Source: Cesiribacter andamanensis AMV16 (GTDB lineage Bacteria > Bacteroidota > Bacteroidia > Cytophagales > Cyclobacteriaceae). Taken from it: a DNA stretch of 44,141 nucleotides. The stretch covers positions 1-44,141 of the forward strand of contig NZ_AODQ01000025.1 in the NCBI RefSeq assembly GCF_000348925.1, given 5' to 3'. Below the pieces are notes generated by a model that saw only the letters and a list, made by a program, of their open reading frames with translations, ran no database searches and had not been told where the DNA came from. The position numbers and the translations under genes were made by a program. Positions 33,778 through 42,141 of the stretch are shown here, piece after piece. Every line of letters begins with the position of its first letter. Within the stretch, counting starts at the first letter, position 1.

Positions 33778-34628
33778 TCCTGGTCCTGGCTCTGGCTCTG
33801 CCGCTGATGCTGCTGCGGTGTGCGGGTAGGCACCCCTTCCAGCTCATAGCGGGCGGCGCGCTGGGTAGGATCACTGTTGGCGATATCCAGCATGCCAAAA
33901 CCCTTGTGGGTACAGGACCCCAGGCCATTGGAGAAGATAAACTCCTGCACTTCCCGGGCGGCGTAGAGCGTAAAGGGGAAGGTATAGCCGCGCACCTCAT
34001 ACTTCACATCCTGATCGAACAGGGGGTAGATGCGGGCAAATTTTTTCTGACCCTCGCGGATCTTGTTCAGATAGCCCCGGTCGGGCACCACCTGAAATTT
34101 ATAGAAGCTCGATAGCTGCTCTTGTGTAAAGCTTCCCTCCTGCTCCATGCGGTAGATGGTAGACTCATAGAGCATGTCAGAAAACTGGTCGCTGGTAGGG
34201 CTAATAAAGGATTTGGCCGTGGAATCGTTAAATTCCGGCTTCAGCAGTACCAGGGGAGAAATGCAGATAAACTTGGTTGCTTCTGTGATCTCCGGCATTT
34301 TCTCCTCTTCCACAAACTCGGGCACCATCACCAGGTTGCCCACTTCTACCTGATCATAGGTAAAGAGCACCTTCAGCAGGTAATCGATAAAATCCTTATC
34401 GCTGCTGGACAATACCAGGGTGATCCGGCTCGAATAATAGTGGAGACCATTGCGGCTGATCTTGGTCTGCCCCTTTAAACCAGAGAAATTATAATTAACA
34501 AAATCGCGGTATTTGCGATCACCCCCCTGCAGGATGAGCCCTTTGATGAGCTGCGCCAGCAGGTACTGATGGTGAAACGGCACGTAACCGCCCTTGTTCT
34601 TTAACAGAAAAATTATGCGTACCCTCAA
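33774..34628 (-). CDS. cas6: Stand-alone Cas6-family protein
   Basis: 284 residues resembling the CRISPR endoribonuclease Cas6, which in CRISPR systems cuts repeat RNA. The N-terminal YVPFHHQYLLAQLIKGLI fits the Cas6 start (compare YNHQYYLQGLIY in the P. furiosus enzyme), and the Gly-rich C-terminal loop is GLGSCTHKGFGMLD. In the P. furiosus enzyme the catalytic His lies at 46; at the equivalent place this protein has N45-Y46, so cleavage is doubtful. It uses a TTG start (the frame closes with TAA four codons earlier). The last 15 residues are Gln/Ser/Asp-rich. No CRISPR array or other cas gene is in the window. YchF lies upstream. Confidence 0.8.
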   Translation of the reverse strand: MRVRIIFLLKNKGGYVPFHHQYLLAQLIKGLILQGGDRKYRDFVNYNFSGLKGQTKISRNGLHYYSSRITLVLSSSDKDFIDYLLKVLFTYDQVEVGNLVMVPEFVEEEKMPEITEATKFICISPLVLLKPEFNDSTAKSFISPTSDQFSDMLYESTIYRMEQEGSFTQEQLSSFYKFQVVPDRGYLNKIREGQKKFARIYPLFDQDVKYEVRGYTFPFTLYAAREVQEFIFSNGLGSCTHKGFGMLDIANSDPTQRAARYELEGVPTRTPQQHQRQSQSQDQD

Positions 34629-34774
34629 GGTTGTAAAAATTTAGACCTCGTTGTTCCTAGTTTCTTATTAATGGCAAAAAAATAATGCACTATTACGTTA
34701 CATAACCTAGTGCCCTGCACAATGTTTCGTGCAATTGTATATGGCTTAAAACTAAACGCTAAAAATGAAAATAC

Positions 34775-35869
34775 CTACACATTGAATCGAAAATGCATGA
34801 TATCTCCATCCTGCACCACATATTCTTTACCTTCTACCCCTATTTTACCGGCTTCTTTTATGGCCGCCTCGGTTCTGTACTTTTGGTAGTCGGGCAGTTT
34901 GATCACCTCGGCGCGGATAAAGCCCCGCTCAAAATCGGTATGGATCACCCCGGCGGCCTGCGGTGCTTTCCAGCCCTTGCGGATGGTCCAGGCCCGCACT
35001 TCTTTTTTGCCGGCAGTAAAGTAGGTAATTAGGTTCAGCAGATCGTAGGAGGTGCGGATAAGCGTATGTAAGCCAGGCTCTTTCATGCCATACTCCTCCA
35101 GGAACATGCCCCGGTCTTCGGGGTCCATCTCGGCAATTTGCGACTCCAGCGCAGCACATACGCGCACTACCTGGGCGCCTTCTTTGGCCACATTTTCGCG
35201 CAGGACCTTCACATACTGGTTGTCCTGGTGCAGGTGGTCTTCATCTACATTGGCCACATAGATCACCGGTTTGATGGTGAGCAGGCTTAGGTCGGACACA
35301 GCAGCCAGCTCATCGTCAGAGGCCTCATAGGAACGGGCGTTCATGCCACTTTCCAGCGCTTTCTTGAAGCCTTCCAGGGCAGCCAGCTCTTTTTTGGCGG
35401 CAGCATCGCCTACCTTGGCAATCTTCTGCACACGCTGTATCTTTTTTTCTACCGAGTCCAGATCTTTCAATTGTAGCTCGGTGTCAATCACTTCTTTGTC
35501 GCTGATGGGGTTAACGCGGCCCTCTACGTGTACCACGTTCTCATTTTCAAAACAGCGCACCACGTGCACAATGGCATCTACCTCACGGATGTTGGCCAGG
35601 AATTTATTACCAAGCCCCTCACCCTTACTGGCGCCTTTTACCAGGCCGGCTATGTCCACAAACTCAATAACGGTAGGCAGCACCCGCTCGGGATGCACCA
35701 ATTCTTCCAGGATCTGGAGCCGCTCATCGGGCACGGTGATCACCCCTACGTTGGGATCGATGGTACAAAATGGAAAGTTTGCCGCCTCTGCCTTGGCATT
35801 TGACAGTGCATTAAAAAGGGTTGATTTCCCTACGTTTGGTAAACCTACAATACCTACCTGCAGCCCCAT
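34775..35869 (-). CDS. ychF: Redox-regulated ATPase YchF
   Basis: 364 residues, the usual length. This Obg-related P-loop NTPase prefers ATP and binds ribosomes. G1 is GLPNVGKS (residues 9-16), G3 is [20 protein letters not shown], and the family sequence [13 protein letters not shown] follows G1. A coiled-coil insertion and the C-terminal TGS-like region ([31 protein letters not shown]) are present. On the minus strand a TATATTTA element (35889-35896), one base from TAnnTTTG, lies 20 bases before the ATG. It is separate from cas6, with a 146-base A/T-rich gap. Confidence 0.96.
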   Translation of the reverse strand: MGLQVGIVGLPNVGKSTLFNALSNAKAEAANFPFCTIDPNVGVITVPDERLQILEELVHPERVLPTVIEFVDIAGLVKGASKGEGLGNKFLANIREVDAIVHVVRCFENENVVHVEGRVNPISDKEVIDTELQLKDLDSVEKKIQRVQKIAKVGDAAAKKELAALEGFKKALESGMNARSYEASDDELAAVSDLSLLTIKPVIYVANVDEDHLHQDNQYVKVLRENVAKEGAQVVRVCAALESQIAEMDPEDRGMFLEEYGMKEPGLHTLIRTSYDLLNLITYFTAGKKEVRAWTIRKGWKAPQAAGVIHTDFERGFIRAEVIKLPDYQKYRTEAAIKEAGKIGVEGKEYVVQDGDIMHFRFNV

Positions 35870-35888
35870 GGCTCTACTGTTTTCTACT

Positions 35889-35896
35889 TAAATATA
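35889..35896 (-). promoter_or_regulatory. -7-like element before ychF
   Basis: TATATTTA on the minus strand differs from TAnnTTTG in the last base only. The same octamer occurs before the PUR-domain gene at 37679-37686. Confidence 0.4.
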
Positions 35897-35963
35897 ACTT
35901 CTTTGCGCATCAGCCGGCGCTTGAGCCGCAGCTGTACTTCCTGCTGCCGGCTGAGCCGGACCC

Positions 35964-37121
35964 CTAGCGGAGCACTTCCTTTTGCTCGTGCGGCTTCCGG
36001 AACACCTGGTACTGGCTGTAGCCCATATAGAATTCCAGGAACGAAACCCGGATAATGGTATACACAGGCACGGCCAGAATCATCCCAATGATGCTGCTCC
36101 CTACCTGGTTGCCCACCGATGCGCCCGCAAATATAACAAGAAAAATTTCTAAGGGATGCGCCTTTACGCTTTTAGAGAAGATTAAGGGCTGAATGATCAC
36201 ATTGTCGATGAGCTGCACAGTGCCAAAAACCGCCAGGATCTTGGCCACCAGAAACACATACTCATTGATACCGGGCAGGATCTGGGTAGTGCTGATGGCT
36301 ACCACAATGCCAAACATAGCCCCCAGGATAGGCCCGGCATAAGGGATGAGGTTGGCCACAGCCGCAAACACCCCTATGGTTAGCGCATAGCGGATCCCAA
36401 ACAGGCTCAGGCCCAGCGAGGCAATGCTAAACACGGCAAACATCTGAAAAAAAAGCGCCAGCAGGTAATTGGATAGCAGCTTTTCAATCTTGTAGACAGC
36501 TGCAATAGATACCTCAAAGAACTGGTTAGGAATAAGGGAAATGAGGTTGCGCCGCAAAATCCCCTTTTCCTGCAGCAGAAAATAGGTAATAAATAGCACA
36601 GCCATTACCCCAATGAGCAGGCTGCCCGTAAAGCCGATTACGTTATTGAGGATCTCCTGAAAATCTACCTGGGTGAAGAATTTATTGATGTATACCCGCA
36701 TGGAGTTGACCATAAAGCCAGGCTCCCGCTGGGTAAGTTCATTGCGGCGCAAGAACTCCTCAAAGCGCAGCAGGGGCTCGGTGGCCTGGGTATACAGCTT
36801 ATCAAAGTCCATATCGCTGAGCACCTCTATCTGGTTGGAGACCAACGGCACAAACTGGCCCACAAAGAGGGTTAGCACCAGCAGCACCAACAGGTAGGAG
36901 ATAAAAATGGCCAGCCCCCGCGGAATATGAAAGCCCCAGACCTGGGCCCGGCTAATACTGGTCACCAGGGGACGTAGCAGGGTAGCCAATATCAGTGATA
37001 TCAGCAAATAGACCAGAATGTTAGAAAAAAGCCAGATGGCCAGCCCCAACAGGGCAATGACAATCAGCAGCACCACCACCGAGCTTTTGATCAGCTCCAG
37101 CTTGGGGTTAAAATATCGCAT
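35964..37121 (-). CDS. AI-2E family transporter
   Basis: The ATG at 37121 is preferred to a TTG at 37136. The 385-residue protein has about eight predicted membrane helices in the pattern of PF01594: two helices at residues 12-50, a third around 65-90, a long loop (about 90-150) with VSNQIEVLSDMDFDKLYTQ, and a C-terminal bundle with LSNYLLALFFQMFAVFSIASLGLSLFGIRYALTIGVFAAVANLIPYAGPILGA. The NLIPYAGPILG and HPLEIFLVIFAGASVGN segments are diagnostic. Substrates vary across the family (AI-2, Na+/H+ and others), so none is proposed. Confidence 0.92.
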   Translation of the reverse strand: MRYFNPKLELIKSSVVVLLIVIALLGLAIWLFSNILVYLLISLILATLLRPLVTSISRAQVWGFHIPRGLAIFISYLLVLLVLTLFVGQFVPLVSNQIEVLSDMDFDKLYTQATEPLLRFEEFLRRNELTQREPGFMVNSMRVYINKFFTQVDFQEILNNVIGFTGSLLIGVMAVLFITYFLLQEKGILRRNLISLIPNQFFEVSIAAVYKIEKLLSNYLLALFFQMFAVFSIASLGLSLFGIRYALTIGVFAAVANLIPYAGPILGAMFGIVVAISTTQILPGINEYVFLVAKILAVFGTVQLIDNVIIQPLIFSKSVKAHPLEIFLVIFAGASVGNQVGSSIIGMILAVPVYTIIRVSFLEFYMGYSQYQVFRKPHEQKEVLR

Positions 37122-37232
37122 ACGGGAAATAAACAAGCCGGGACAATAAACGCAAGGGGAAGATCATTATTCTTATGCCGAAGATACAGCATTGGCAGTG
37201 CTGTACCTATTGATGACTGGCATACGGGCAAG

Positions 37233-37262
37233 AAAAAAGCTCTTACGGCAAGGCAAGAGCTT
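37233..37262 (-). terminator. Intrinsic terminator of the PUR-domain gene
   Basis: On the minus strand AAGCTCTT and AAGAGCTT form an 8-bp stem with a 10-base loop, followed by six T. Confidence 0.8.
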
Positions 37263-37288
37263 ATTCATAGTGTTTTGGTTGGTAGTGG

Positions 37289-37630
37289 TTATTCCCACTT
37301 AAGGTCTGTATCCAGTTCATCTTCCTCACCGGAAGAAGCAGCATCTTTTGAGAACTGTGAGAAATCGTATTCGGGCATCAGTTCAGTCTTCACATAATCA
37401 ACTGATTCTTTGAGGGCCTCTACAAACTTCTCGAAATCTTCTTTGTAAAGAAAGATCTTGTGCTTTTCGTACGTAAAGCCGTCGTCCTTGAACCTACGCT
37501 TACTCTCGGTGATCGTTAAGTAGTAATCGTTTGAACGGGTGGCCTTCACGTCGAAAAAGTAAGTACGCTTACCTGCACGCACACGCTGGCTGTAAATTTC
37601 AGCTTTTTCTGATTCCTTTTGCTCTTCCAC
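37289..37630 (-). CDS. DUF3276 / PUR family nucleic-acid-binding protein
   Basis: 113 residues forming a single PUR (Pur-alpha-like) repeat: EIYSQRVRAGKRTYFFDVKATRSNDYYLTITESKRRF, then HKIFLYKEDFEKFVEALKESVDYVK. PUR proteins such as Borrelia BpuR bind single-stranded DNA and RNA and can act as translational or transcriptional regulators; the target here is unknown. The start is GTG at 37630, since no ATG exists before the upstream in-frame stop. The C-terminal 20 residues are acidic. The promoter region has a dyad and a -7-like element. It is divergent from the rlpA-like gene. Confidence 0.9.
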   Translation of the reverse strand: MEEQKESEKAEIYSQRVRAGKRTYFFDVKATRSNDYYLTITESKRRFKDDGFTYEKHKIFLYKEDFEKFVEALKESVDYVKTELMPEYDFSQFSKDAASSGEEDELDTDLKWE

Positions 37631-37678
37631 GGTACTTTTGATTTATGTTCGCAAAACAATGTAGCCTAACCGATCGCT

Positions 37679-37699
37679 TAAATATAGAGAGAATCTCTA
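37679..37699. promoter_or_regulatory. -7-like element overlapped by a perfect dyad
   Basis: On the minus strand TATATTTA (37679-37686) is placed to serve the PUR-domain gene. TAGAGA-GAA-TCTCTA (37685-37699), a perfect 6-bp dyad with 3-base centre, starts in its last bases and extends toward where the -33 box would be. The gap lies between two divergent genes. Confidence 0.4.
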
Positions 37700-37735
37700 C
37701 AGCACAAAACAAAACTAAAAAATTTATAAAACAAA

Positions 37736-38215
37736 ATGGATAAATTTCTGTTATATCTTATTTGTGCTTCTTTTGCTTTTGCAGCCTGCGGACAGCAATC
37801 ACCCCCTTCCGATCAAATTCCGGCGCAGGAAGTAGATTCCGCCACCCTGGCCAGGCAGGCTGCTTTGGCCGCTATCCGGGATACAAGTTATGTAAATTCT
37901 GATTATTATACCAGAACTGGCCTGGCCTCCTACTATGCCGATGGCCTGCATGGTAAGCCAACAGCCAGTGGCGAACCCTACGATACAGCCGCATTTACAG
38001 CCGCCCACCGCTGGATGCCCTTCGATACGGAAGTAGCAGTGACAAATGTGAAAACAGGAGTAACGGTCATAGTACGTGTTAATGACCGGGGCCCTTTCAA
38101 TAAGAGCCGCCGCATTGATCTATCAAAAGCCGCCGCTAAAGCGTTAGGTATGCTGGATAAGGGTGTGGCCCAGGTGAAGATCGAAGCCCAGCTTGACCCG
38201 AAAGACATTCGCTAA
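37736..38215 (+). CDS. RlpA-like lipoprotein (septal ring lytic transglycosylase family)
   Basis: 159 residues. The signal ends FAFAAC, a lipobox with lipid Cys near residue 18. The domain is a double-psi beta-barrel of RlpA: GLASYYADGLHGKPTASGEPYD, AHRWMPFDTEVAVTNVKTG and VRVNDRGPFNKSRRIDLSKAAAKALGM. The VND motif holds the conserved Asp of lytic transglycosylases that cleave denuded glycan strands. No SPOR domain is seen. Codon use is A/T-richer than the neighbouring DUF58 gene, which starts 18 bases after its stop and is likely co-transcribed. Confidence 0.93.
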   Translation: MDKFLLYLICASFAFAACGQQSPPSDQIPAQEVDSATLARQAALAAIRDTSYVNSDYYTRTGLASYYADGLHGKPTASGEPYDTAAFTAAHRWMPFDTEVAVTNVKTGVTVIVRVNDRGPFNKSRRIDLSKAAAKALGMLDKGVAQVKIEAQLDPKDIR

Positions 38216-38233
38216 CCCCATTACCTAGGCCGC

Positions 38234-39139
38234 ATGAAACTGGACCTGCAAAACATTCGCCAGACCGGCAACCTCGATCTGCTGGCCCGCCAGCTGGTAG
38301 AGGGCTTTATTACCGGCCTGCACAAATCACCTTACCATGGCTTTTCGGTAGAGTTTGCCGAGCACCGCCTCTACAATGCCGGCGAAAGCACCCGCCACAT
38401 CGACTGGAAGGTGTACGCCCGCACCGACCGGCTCTATACCAAGCGCTACGAGGAGGAAACCAACCTGCGCTGCCGGCTGGTGATCGACAATTCATCCTCC
38501 ATGCACTACCCCACCGAAAGCCGGGGCAAGATCACTTTCTCGCTGCTGGCGGCCGCCTCACTGGCCTATCTGCTGCAGCGCCAGCGCGATGCCGTAGGCC
38601 TAACTGTTTTTTCAGATAGCATTGAATACCAGGGCGAGGTAAAAAGCACCCCCACCCACCTGCAGAAAATGCTGGTCCACATGCAGGCCCTGCTGGAGCA
38701 GCGGGCCGAAAACCGCACCACCCGCCTGCCGGGCGTGCTGCACCTGATTGCCGAAAGCATTCATAAACGCTCGCTGGTGATCCTTTTCTCCGATATGTTT
38801 GCCGAGGCCGATGCCGCCGAGGAACTTTTTGCCGCCCTGCAACACCTGCGCCACAACGGGCATGAGGCCATTGTGTTCCACGTAACAGATGAGGCTACCG
38901 AACTGGAGCTGGATTTTGAAGACCGTCCCCATGAATTTATTGACCTGGAGACCGGCGCCCGCCTGAAGCTGAATCCGGCTCAGATCCGGGAGGAGTATTA
39001 CAAACGCATGCAGGAGTATTACAGTCAGCTAAAACTGCGCTGCCTGCAGCTAAAAATTGACTTTGTAGAGGCCGACATCCGCAACGATCTGGAAAAGGTG
39101 CTGATGACCTACCTGGTGAAACGCAGCAAAATGCGTTAG
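38234..39139 (+). CDS. DUF58 domain protein
   Basis: 301 residues, cytoplasmic with no membrane segment. It shows the DUF58 start (DLLARQLVEGFITGLHKSPYHGFSVEFAEHRLYNAGESTRHIDWKVYARTDRLYTKRYEEETN), followed by a vWA-like domain with the MIDAS-type DNSSSM near residue 88 and a VILFSDMF strand. DUF58 proteins are usually encoded with MoxR ATPases, but no MoxR gene is next to it here. The RlpA-like gene precedes it by 18 bases. Its partner and function are unknown. Confidence 0.92.
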   Translation: MKLDLQNIRQTGNLDLLARQLVEGFITGLHKSPYHGFSVEFAEHRLYNAGESTRHIDWKVYARTDRLYTKRYEEETNLRCRLVIDNSSSMHYPTESRGKITFSLLAAASLAYLLQRQRDAVGLTVFSDSIEYQGEVKSTPTHLQKMLVHMQALLEQRAENRTTRLPGVLHLIAESIHKRSLVILFSDMFAEADAAEELFAALQHLRHNGHEAIVFHVTDEATELELDFEDRPHEFIDLETGARLKLNPAQIREEYYKRMQEYYSQLKLRCLQLKIDFVEADIRNDLEKVLMTYLVKRSKMR

Positions 39140-39239
39140 GCCCCTGAGGGGCGTAAGGCAAACGAGTGGTGATTCCGCGGGGGTGCCTCTTTATTTTCGG
39201 TAAACAGGCCAGGGCCTTAGCAGAAATAAGCCAAAGGAG

Positions 39240-39254
39240 TTATCTTAGAGATAA
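39240..39254. promoter_or_regulatory. 6-bp dyad before the LytTR membrane regulator
   Basis: TTATCT-TAG-AGATAA is a perfect dyad with a 3-base centre, 32 bases before the GTG start. It could be an operator. Confidence 0.35.
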
Positions 39255-39285
39255 ACAGGGGGTCTCAGGAGTAACCAGCTAGGTC

Positions 39286-40170
39286 GTGGAAACGCTTTAC
39301 CAATTCTTTTCTAAACGAAAGTATCTGGCTGCATTGGGGGTGGGCGTGCTGCTATGCATCCACCTGATCAAGCCTGCAAACTTTCCTACTGCTCCGGACT
39401 ATTCCTTTCCCCTAACTGATTTCCTGGTTAGCTTTATTGGCTCTGCCATCCTTTGGGAAATTCAGCTTTTTAATTTTCGGCATATCTACAACAGGTTTTT
39501 AAGCCAGCGGGGCTTTTCTCCCAGGCTGGTCTGGAGGGTAGTTGGCACAAACCTGCTTTTTTCGCTGGTATTTTACCTGCTGTATGCACCTTTGGTTACC
39601 CGATTTGTCTACCATCAGCCCCTGGTTCTTTTTAGCCTTCTGTCCGGTCTCTTCATCAGCCTGCTTTTTGCACTTTTGCTCAACTTTGCCTACCTGGGCG
39701 CTGAGCTTTACCATTCCTGGAAGGCAGGTGTACTGGAGCCCGGAAAAGCAACAGAAGCTCTGCTGGCAGCAGAAAGCCGTCCTTCCCTTTTACGGATCAA
39801 CTCAGGCAGGCAGCTGTTGCAGGTGTCACCTGATGAGATCGCCTGGTTTCAGTCAGAAAACAAGCTGGTGTTTGCCATGCTGCATACCGGAAAAAAAGTG
39901 CTGACCTCCTATACGTTAGCCGAACTTGAAGAACTGCTCAAACCTGATGCCTTTTTTAAGATCAACCGCCAGCTGATAGCCCACCGCAAGGCCGTGTATT
40001 CTGTAAAGAAAGATCAAAATTACAAGCTGCTGGTACAGCTGCGCACAGCAGTACATTCCTCAGAAAGTGCATTCCCTGAGCAAAGTATCAGCCGCTACAA
40101 GGCCGCCGAATTCAAAGAATGGTTAAGCAGCGAGACTCCCGCACAACCGGCCATTCACCATTCAGCCTGA
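39286..40170 (+). CDS. Membrane-bound LytTR transcription regulator
   Basis: 294 residues starting at GTG. The first half has four predicted membrane helices (about residues 13-30, 42-62, 83-105, 112-140). The second half is a LytTR DNA-binding domain: LLQVSPDEIAWFQSENKLVFAMLHTGKKVLTSYTLAELEELLKPDAFFKINRQLIAHRKAV. No receiver or kinase domain is seen, so sensing probably occurs in the membrane part. A CPBP-type membrane protease gene follows 93 bases later in the same direction, an arrangement that suggests a linked function. Codon use is A/T-richer than in nearby housekeeping genes. Confidence 0.88.
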   Translation: METLYQFFSKRKYLAALGVGVLLCIHLIKPANFPTAPDYSFPLTDFLVSFIGSAILWEIQLFNFRHIYNRFLSQRGFSPRLVWRVVGTNLLFSLVFYLLYAPLVTRFVYHQPLVLFSLLSGLFISLLFALLLNFAYLGAELYHSWKAGVLEPGKATEALLAAESRPSLLRINSGRQLLQVSPDEIAWFQSENKLVFAMLHTGKKVLTSYTLAELEELLKPDAFFKINRQLIAHRKAVYSVKKDQNYKLLVQLRTAVHSSESAFPEQSISRYKAAEFKEWLSSETPAQPAIHHSA

Positions 40171-40263
40171 AATTGCCTACCATTCGGCCTCTGAAACGCC
40201 CGTACGCTTGAATAGGCCCTGTTGCAAGCCCACATTTGTGCTCATCACCAAAAAATAATTGTC

Positions 40264-40941
40264 ATGAGCACTGTAAAAAATCATCAACTCGTATCAGGCG
40301 GCAAGACATTGCCAGCCAGTATCGCCGGACTGCTTTTCTGCCTTATGCTACCGGCTATCTTTCTGTTCTTTGCCAAACAGCTGTCACCCGGTATGCTTAC
40401 GGTAGAGCTTTACTTTTGGGGTACCGCCCTGGTTGTGCTGCTATTTGTGAAAAAGGGAGAACAGCTTGGGTTTTCTTCTATTGGGCTGCCCCCTTTTAAA
40501 TACACCTACCTTGTTTGGGGAGTAGGCCTGGGAACAGTGCTGCTGATCTTGTTTCCCATTCTTAATCTGGGGGTTGTAAAACTGGGGCTGGAAGTATCTT
40601 CTGATAAGGCCGCTGTGCTGGCTGAAATGCCTGTTTATATGCTTTTTTTCCTGGCGCTGCGAGCCGGTGTAACGGAAGAGATTCTTTACCGGGCCTATCC
40701 AATTGAGCGCCTGCTAACGCTTACAGGCTCCCGGTGGATTGCCGCGCTGCTACCGCTAACCGTATTTATTCTGGCCCATATGGGGTGGGGGCTGGGACAT
40801 TTAGTGTTCGTTACCATAGCCGGTGCCCTCTTAACGGCTATGTATATGTGGAAGCGGAATCTGTGGATCAACATGATCGGCCATTTTCTGGTAGACTTTA
40901 TCACCTTTATGCTTATTCCGCTGCTGCTACAGCAACAGTAA
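40264..40941 (+). CDS. CPBP family intramembrane protease
   Basis: 225 residues from ATG at 40264 (MSTVKNHQL); the frame extends 42 bases further. Six or seven membrane helices are predicted. The CPBP (CAAX protease and bacteriocin-processing) motifs are EEILYR in VTEEILYRAYPIERL, FILAHMGWG with its His, and NMIGHFLVDF. These supply the Glu-Glu and two His of the intramembrane glutamic protease. Targets are unknown; in other bacteria the family includes bacteriocin-immunity proteins. It follows the LytTR membrane regulator. Confidence 0.88.
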   Translation: MSTVKNHQLVSGGKTLPASIAGLLFCLMLPAIFLFFAKQLSPGMLTVELYFWGTALVVLLFVKKGEQLGFSSIGLPPFKYTYLVWGVGLGTVLLILFPILNLGVVKLGLEVSSDKAAVLAEMPVYMLFFLALRAGVTEEILYRAYPIERLLTLTGSRWIAALLPLTVFILAHMGWGLGHLVFVTIAGALLTAMYMWKRNLWINMIGHFLVDFITFMLIPLLLQQQ

Positions 40942-40964
40942 GGGCCTAAGAGCCCTTATTGGTG

Positions 40965-41312
40965 CTAAAGCATGACTATGGCCGCTGCATTGATGCAATA
41001 GCGAAGCCTGCTGGGCGTATGCTTGTTAGGAAACAGGTGCCCCAGGTGCTGGCCGCAGCCTCCGCAGAGCAGCTGTATACGCTCCCGACCGTAGGTAGAG
41101 AGTTGCCGTTGCACGACTCCCTCTCCCTTGTGCGCCCAAAAGCTGGGAAAGCCCGTGCCGGATTCAAATTTGGTGCTTTCCTCAAAGAGCGCATGTCCAC
41201 AGCGGCTGCAGCCATAGATTGGTTCTGCAGAAAAGGACGGTTGCACCTGAAGACGAATCCTTGCTTCCCGCCGCTGCTGCTTGCGCTCCATACGGTGCAG
41301 AAAACAGCTCAT
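40965..41312 (-). CDS. Second MsrB-like protein (methionine-R-sulfoxide reductase)
   Basis: 115 residues. The fold is that of MsrB: zinc Cys pairs C35-RC-C38 (GCSRCGHALF) and C83-GG-C86 (LCGGCGQHLGHLF), and the catalytic Cys C106 in LRYCINAA. The usual GWPSF is GFPSF. Reduction of methionine-R-sulfoxide, with thioredoxin, is the family role. It starts 2 bases after the stop of the first msrB gene, so the two form one operon, but they share limited sequence and are not recent copies. The N-terminus is basic (KQQRREARIR). Confidence 0.8.
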   Translation of the reverse strand: MSCFLHRMERKQQRREARIRLQVQPSFSAEPIYGCSRCGHALFEESTKFESGTGFPSFWAHKGEGVVQRQLSTYGRERIQLLCGGCGQHLGHLFPNKHTPSRLRYCINAAAIVML

Positions 41313-41314
41313 GC

Positions 41315-41716
41315 TCAGACCTGCTCGTCGGCACCTTCTTCGCCGGGTTTAAAGGTCAACGACAGGGAGTTTACACAGTGCCGCACATTTTTGTCGGTGA
41401 GGTACTCCCCCTCAAACACATGGCCCAGGTGCCCGCCACAGTTGGCGCACACAATCTCAATGCGTCGCCCGTCGGCATCCGGCACGCGCTTTACGGCTCC
41501 GGCGATCTCATCATCGAAACTGGGCCAGCCGCAATGCGACTCAAATTTGTCTTTGGAGCGGTACAGGGGCGCATCGCAGCGCTTACAGAGGTAGAGGCCC
41601 TTTTCTTTATGGTTGTTATATTCACCCGTAAAGGGCCGTTCAGTTCCTTTATGCAAAATAACCCATTCTTCTTCCCGGCTCAGGGGGTTAAATCCGGTTT
41701 CGCTATTCTTGATCAT
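41315..41716 (-). CDS. msrB: Methionine-R-sulfoxide reductase B
   Basis: 133 residues, cytoplasmic. It reduces methionine-R-sulfoxide in proteins. Zinc ligands are C44 and C47 (CKRCDAPLY) and C90 and C93 ([12 protein letters not shown]). The catalytic Cys is C114 in RHCVNSLSL. The segments [25 protein letters not shown] and [10 protein letters not shown] are normal for this group, with the His and Trp of the active site. It leads a two-gene operon with the second MsrB-like gene. Confidence 0.95.
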   Translation of the reverse strand: MIKNSETGFNPLSREEEWVILHKGTERPFTGEYNNHKEKGLYLCKRCDAPLYRSKDKFESHCGWPSFDDEIAGAVKRVPDADGRRIEIVCANCGGHLGHVFEGEYLTDKNVRHCVNSLSLTFKPGEEGADEQV

Positions 41717-42141
41717 GTTGTCCTTTCTTTTTGATGAATGTTAGGGTGGAACAGCACTGCAGCTGCCGCAGTTGCCTTCTATTAACACCATTGTGGGCCA
41801 AAAAGTCCCTTTTCTATCTGGTACGAAGCTGGCGCAGAAAGGGATGTGACAGTCCCAGGCAGCCGGGAACATTCTGCAATCTTTTTACCCCTGGCCACAC
41901 GCCCAAAAGTAGGAAAAATGGGCAATAAGAAGGCAATATAAGCGCAATGGCCAATAGAAACGCTCAAGAATTGGCTTTATCCCAGACACACCCAGACCAA
42001 TTCCTGCCTGTATAGACTGACAACCAGCCTATTACCCAATCAACCTCCTGCAAGCAGGATGTACTATTTGCCCACTTTTCACTCTGATCAACTCCTGCCA
42101 GGCTGTTATATTCGTAGGCATTTTTCTGCGCATCTTCCCCT
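41717..42141. other. Intergenic region of 425 bases, no gene
   Basis: Between the divergent msrB operon and the ABC exporter gene. It contains an inverted repeat GAATTGG (41968-41974) / CCAATTC (41997-42003) that encloses two copies of CCCAGAC (41981-41987 and 41991-41997). Only short ORFs without resemblance to known proteins. Confidence 0.5.

Noticed and set aside
34629-34774. Possible CRISPR array next to cas6
   Set aside because: The 146-base gap has no direct repeats of 20-40 bases with spacers, nor does any other part of the window.
40264-40941. CPBP protein as a phage-defence (Abi) gene
   Set aside because: The family has many roles and there are no defence genes nearby; the LytTR neighbour suggests regulation instead.
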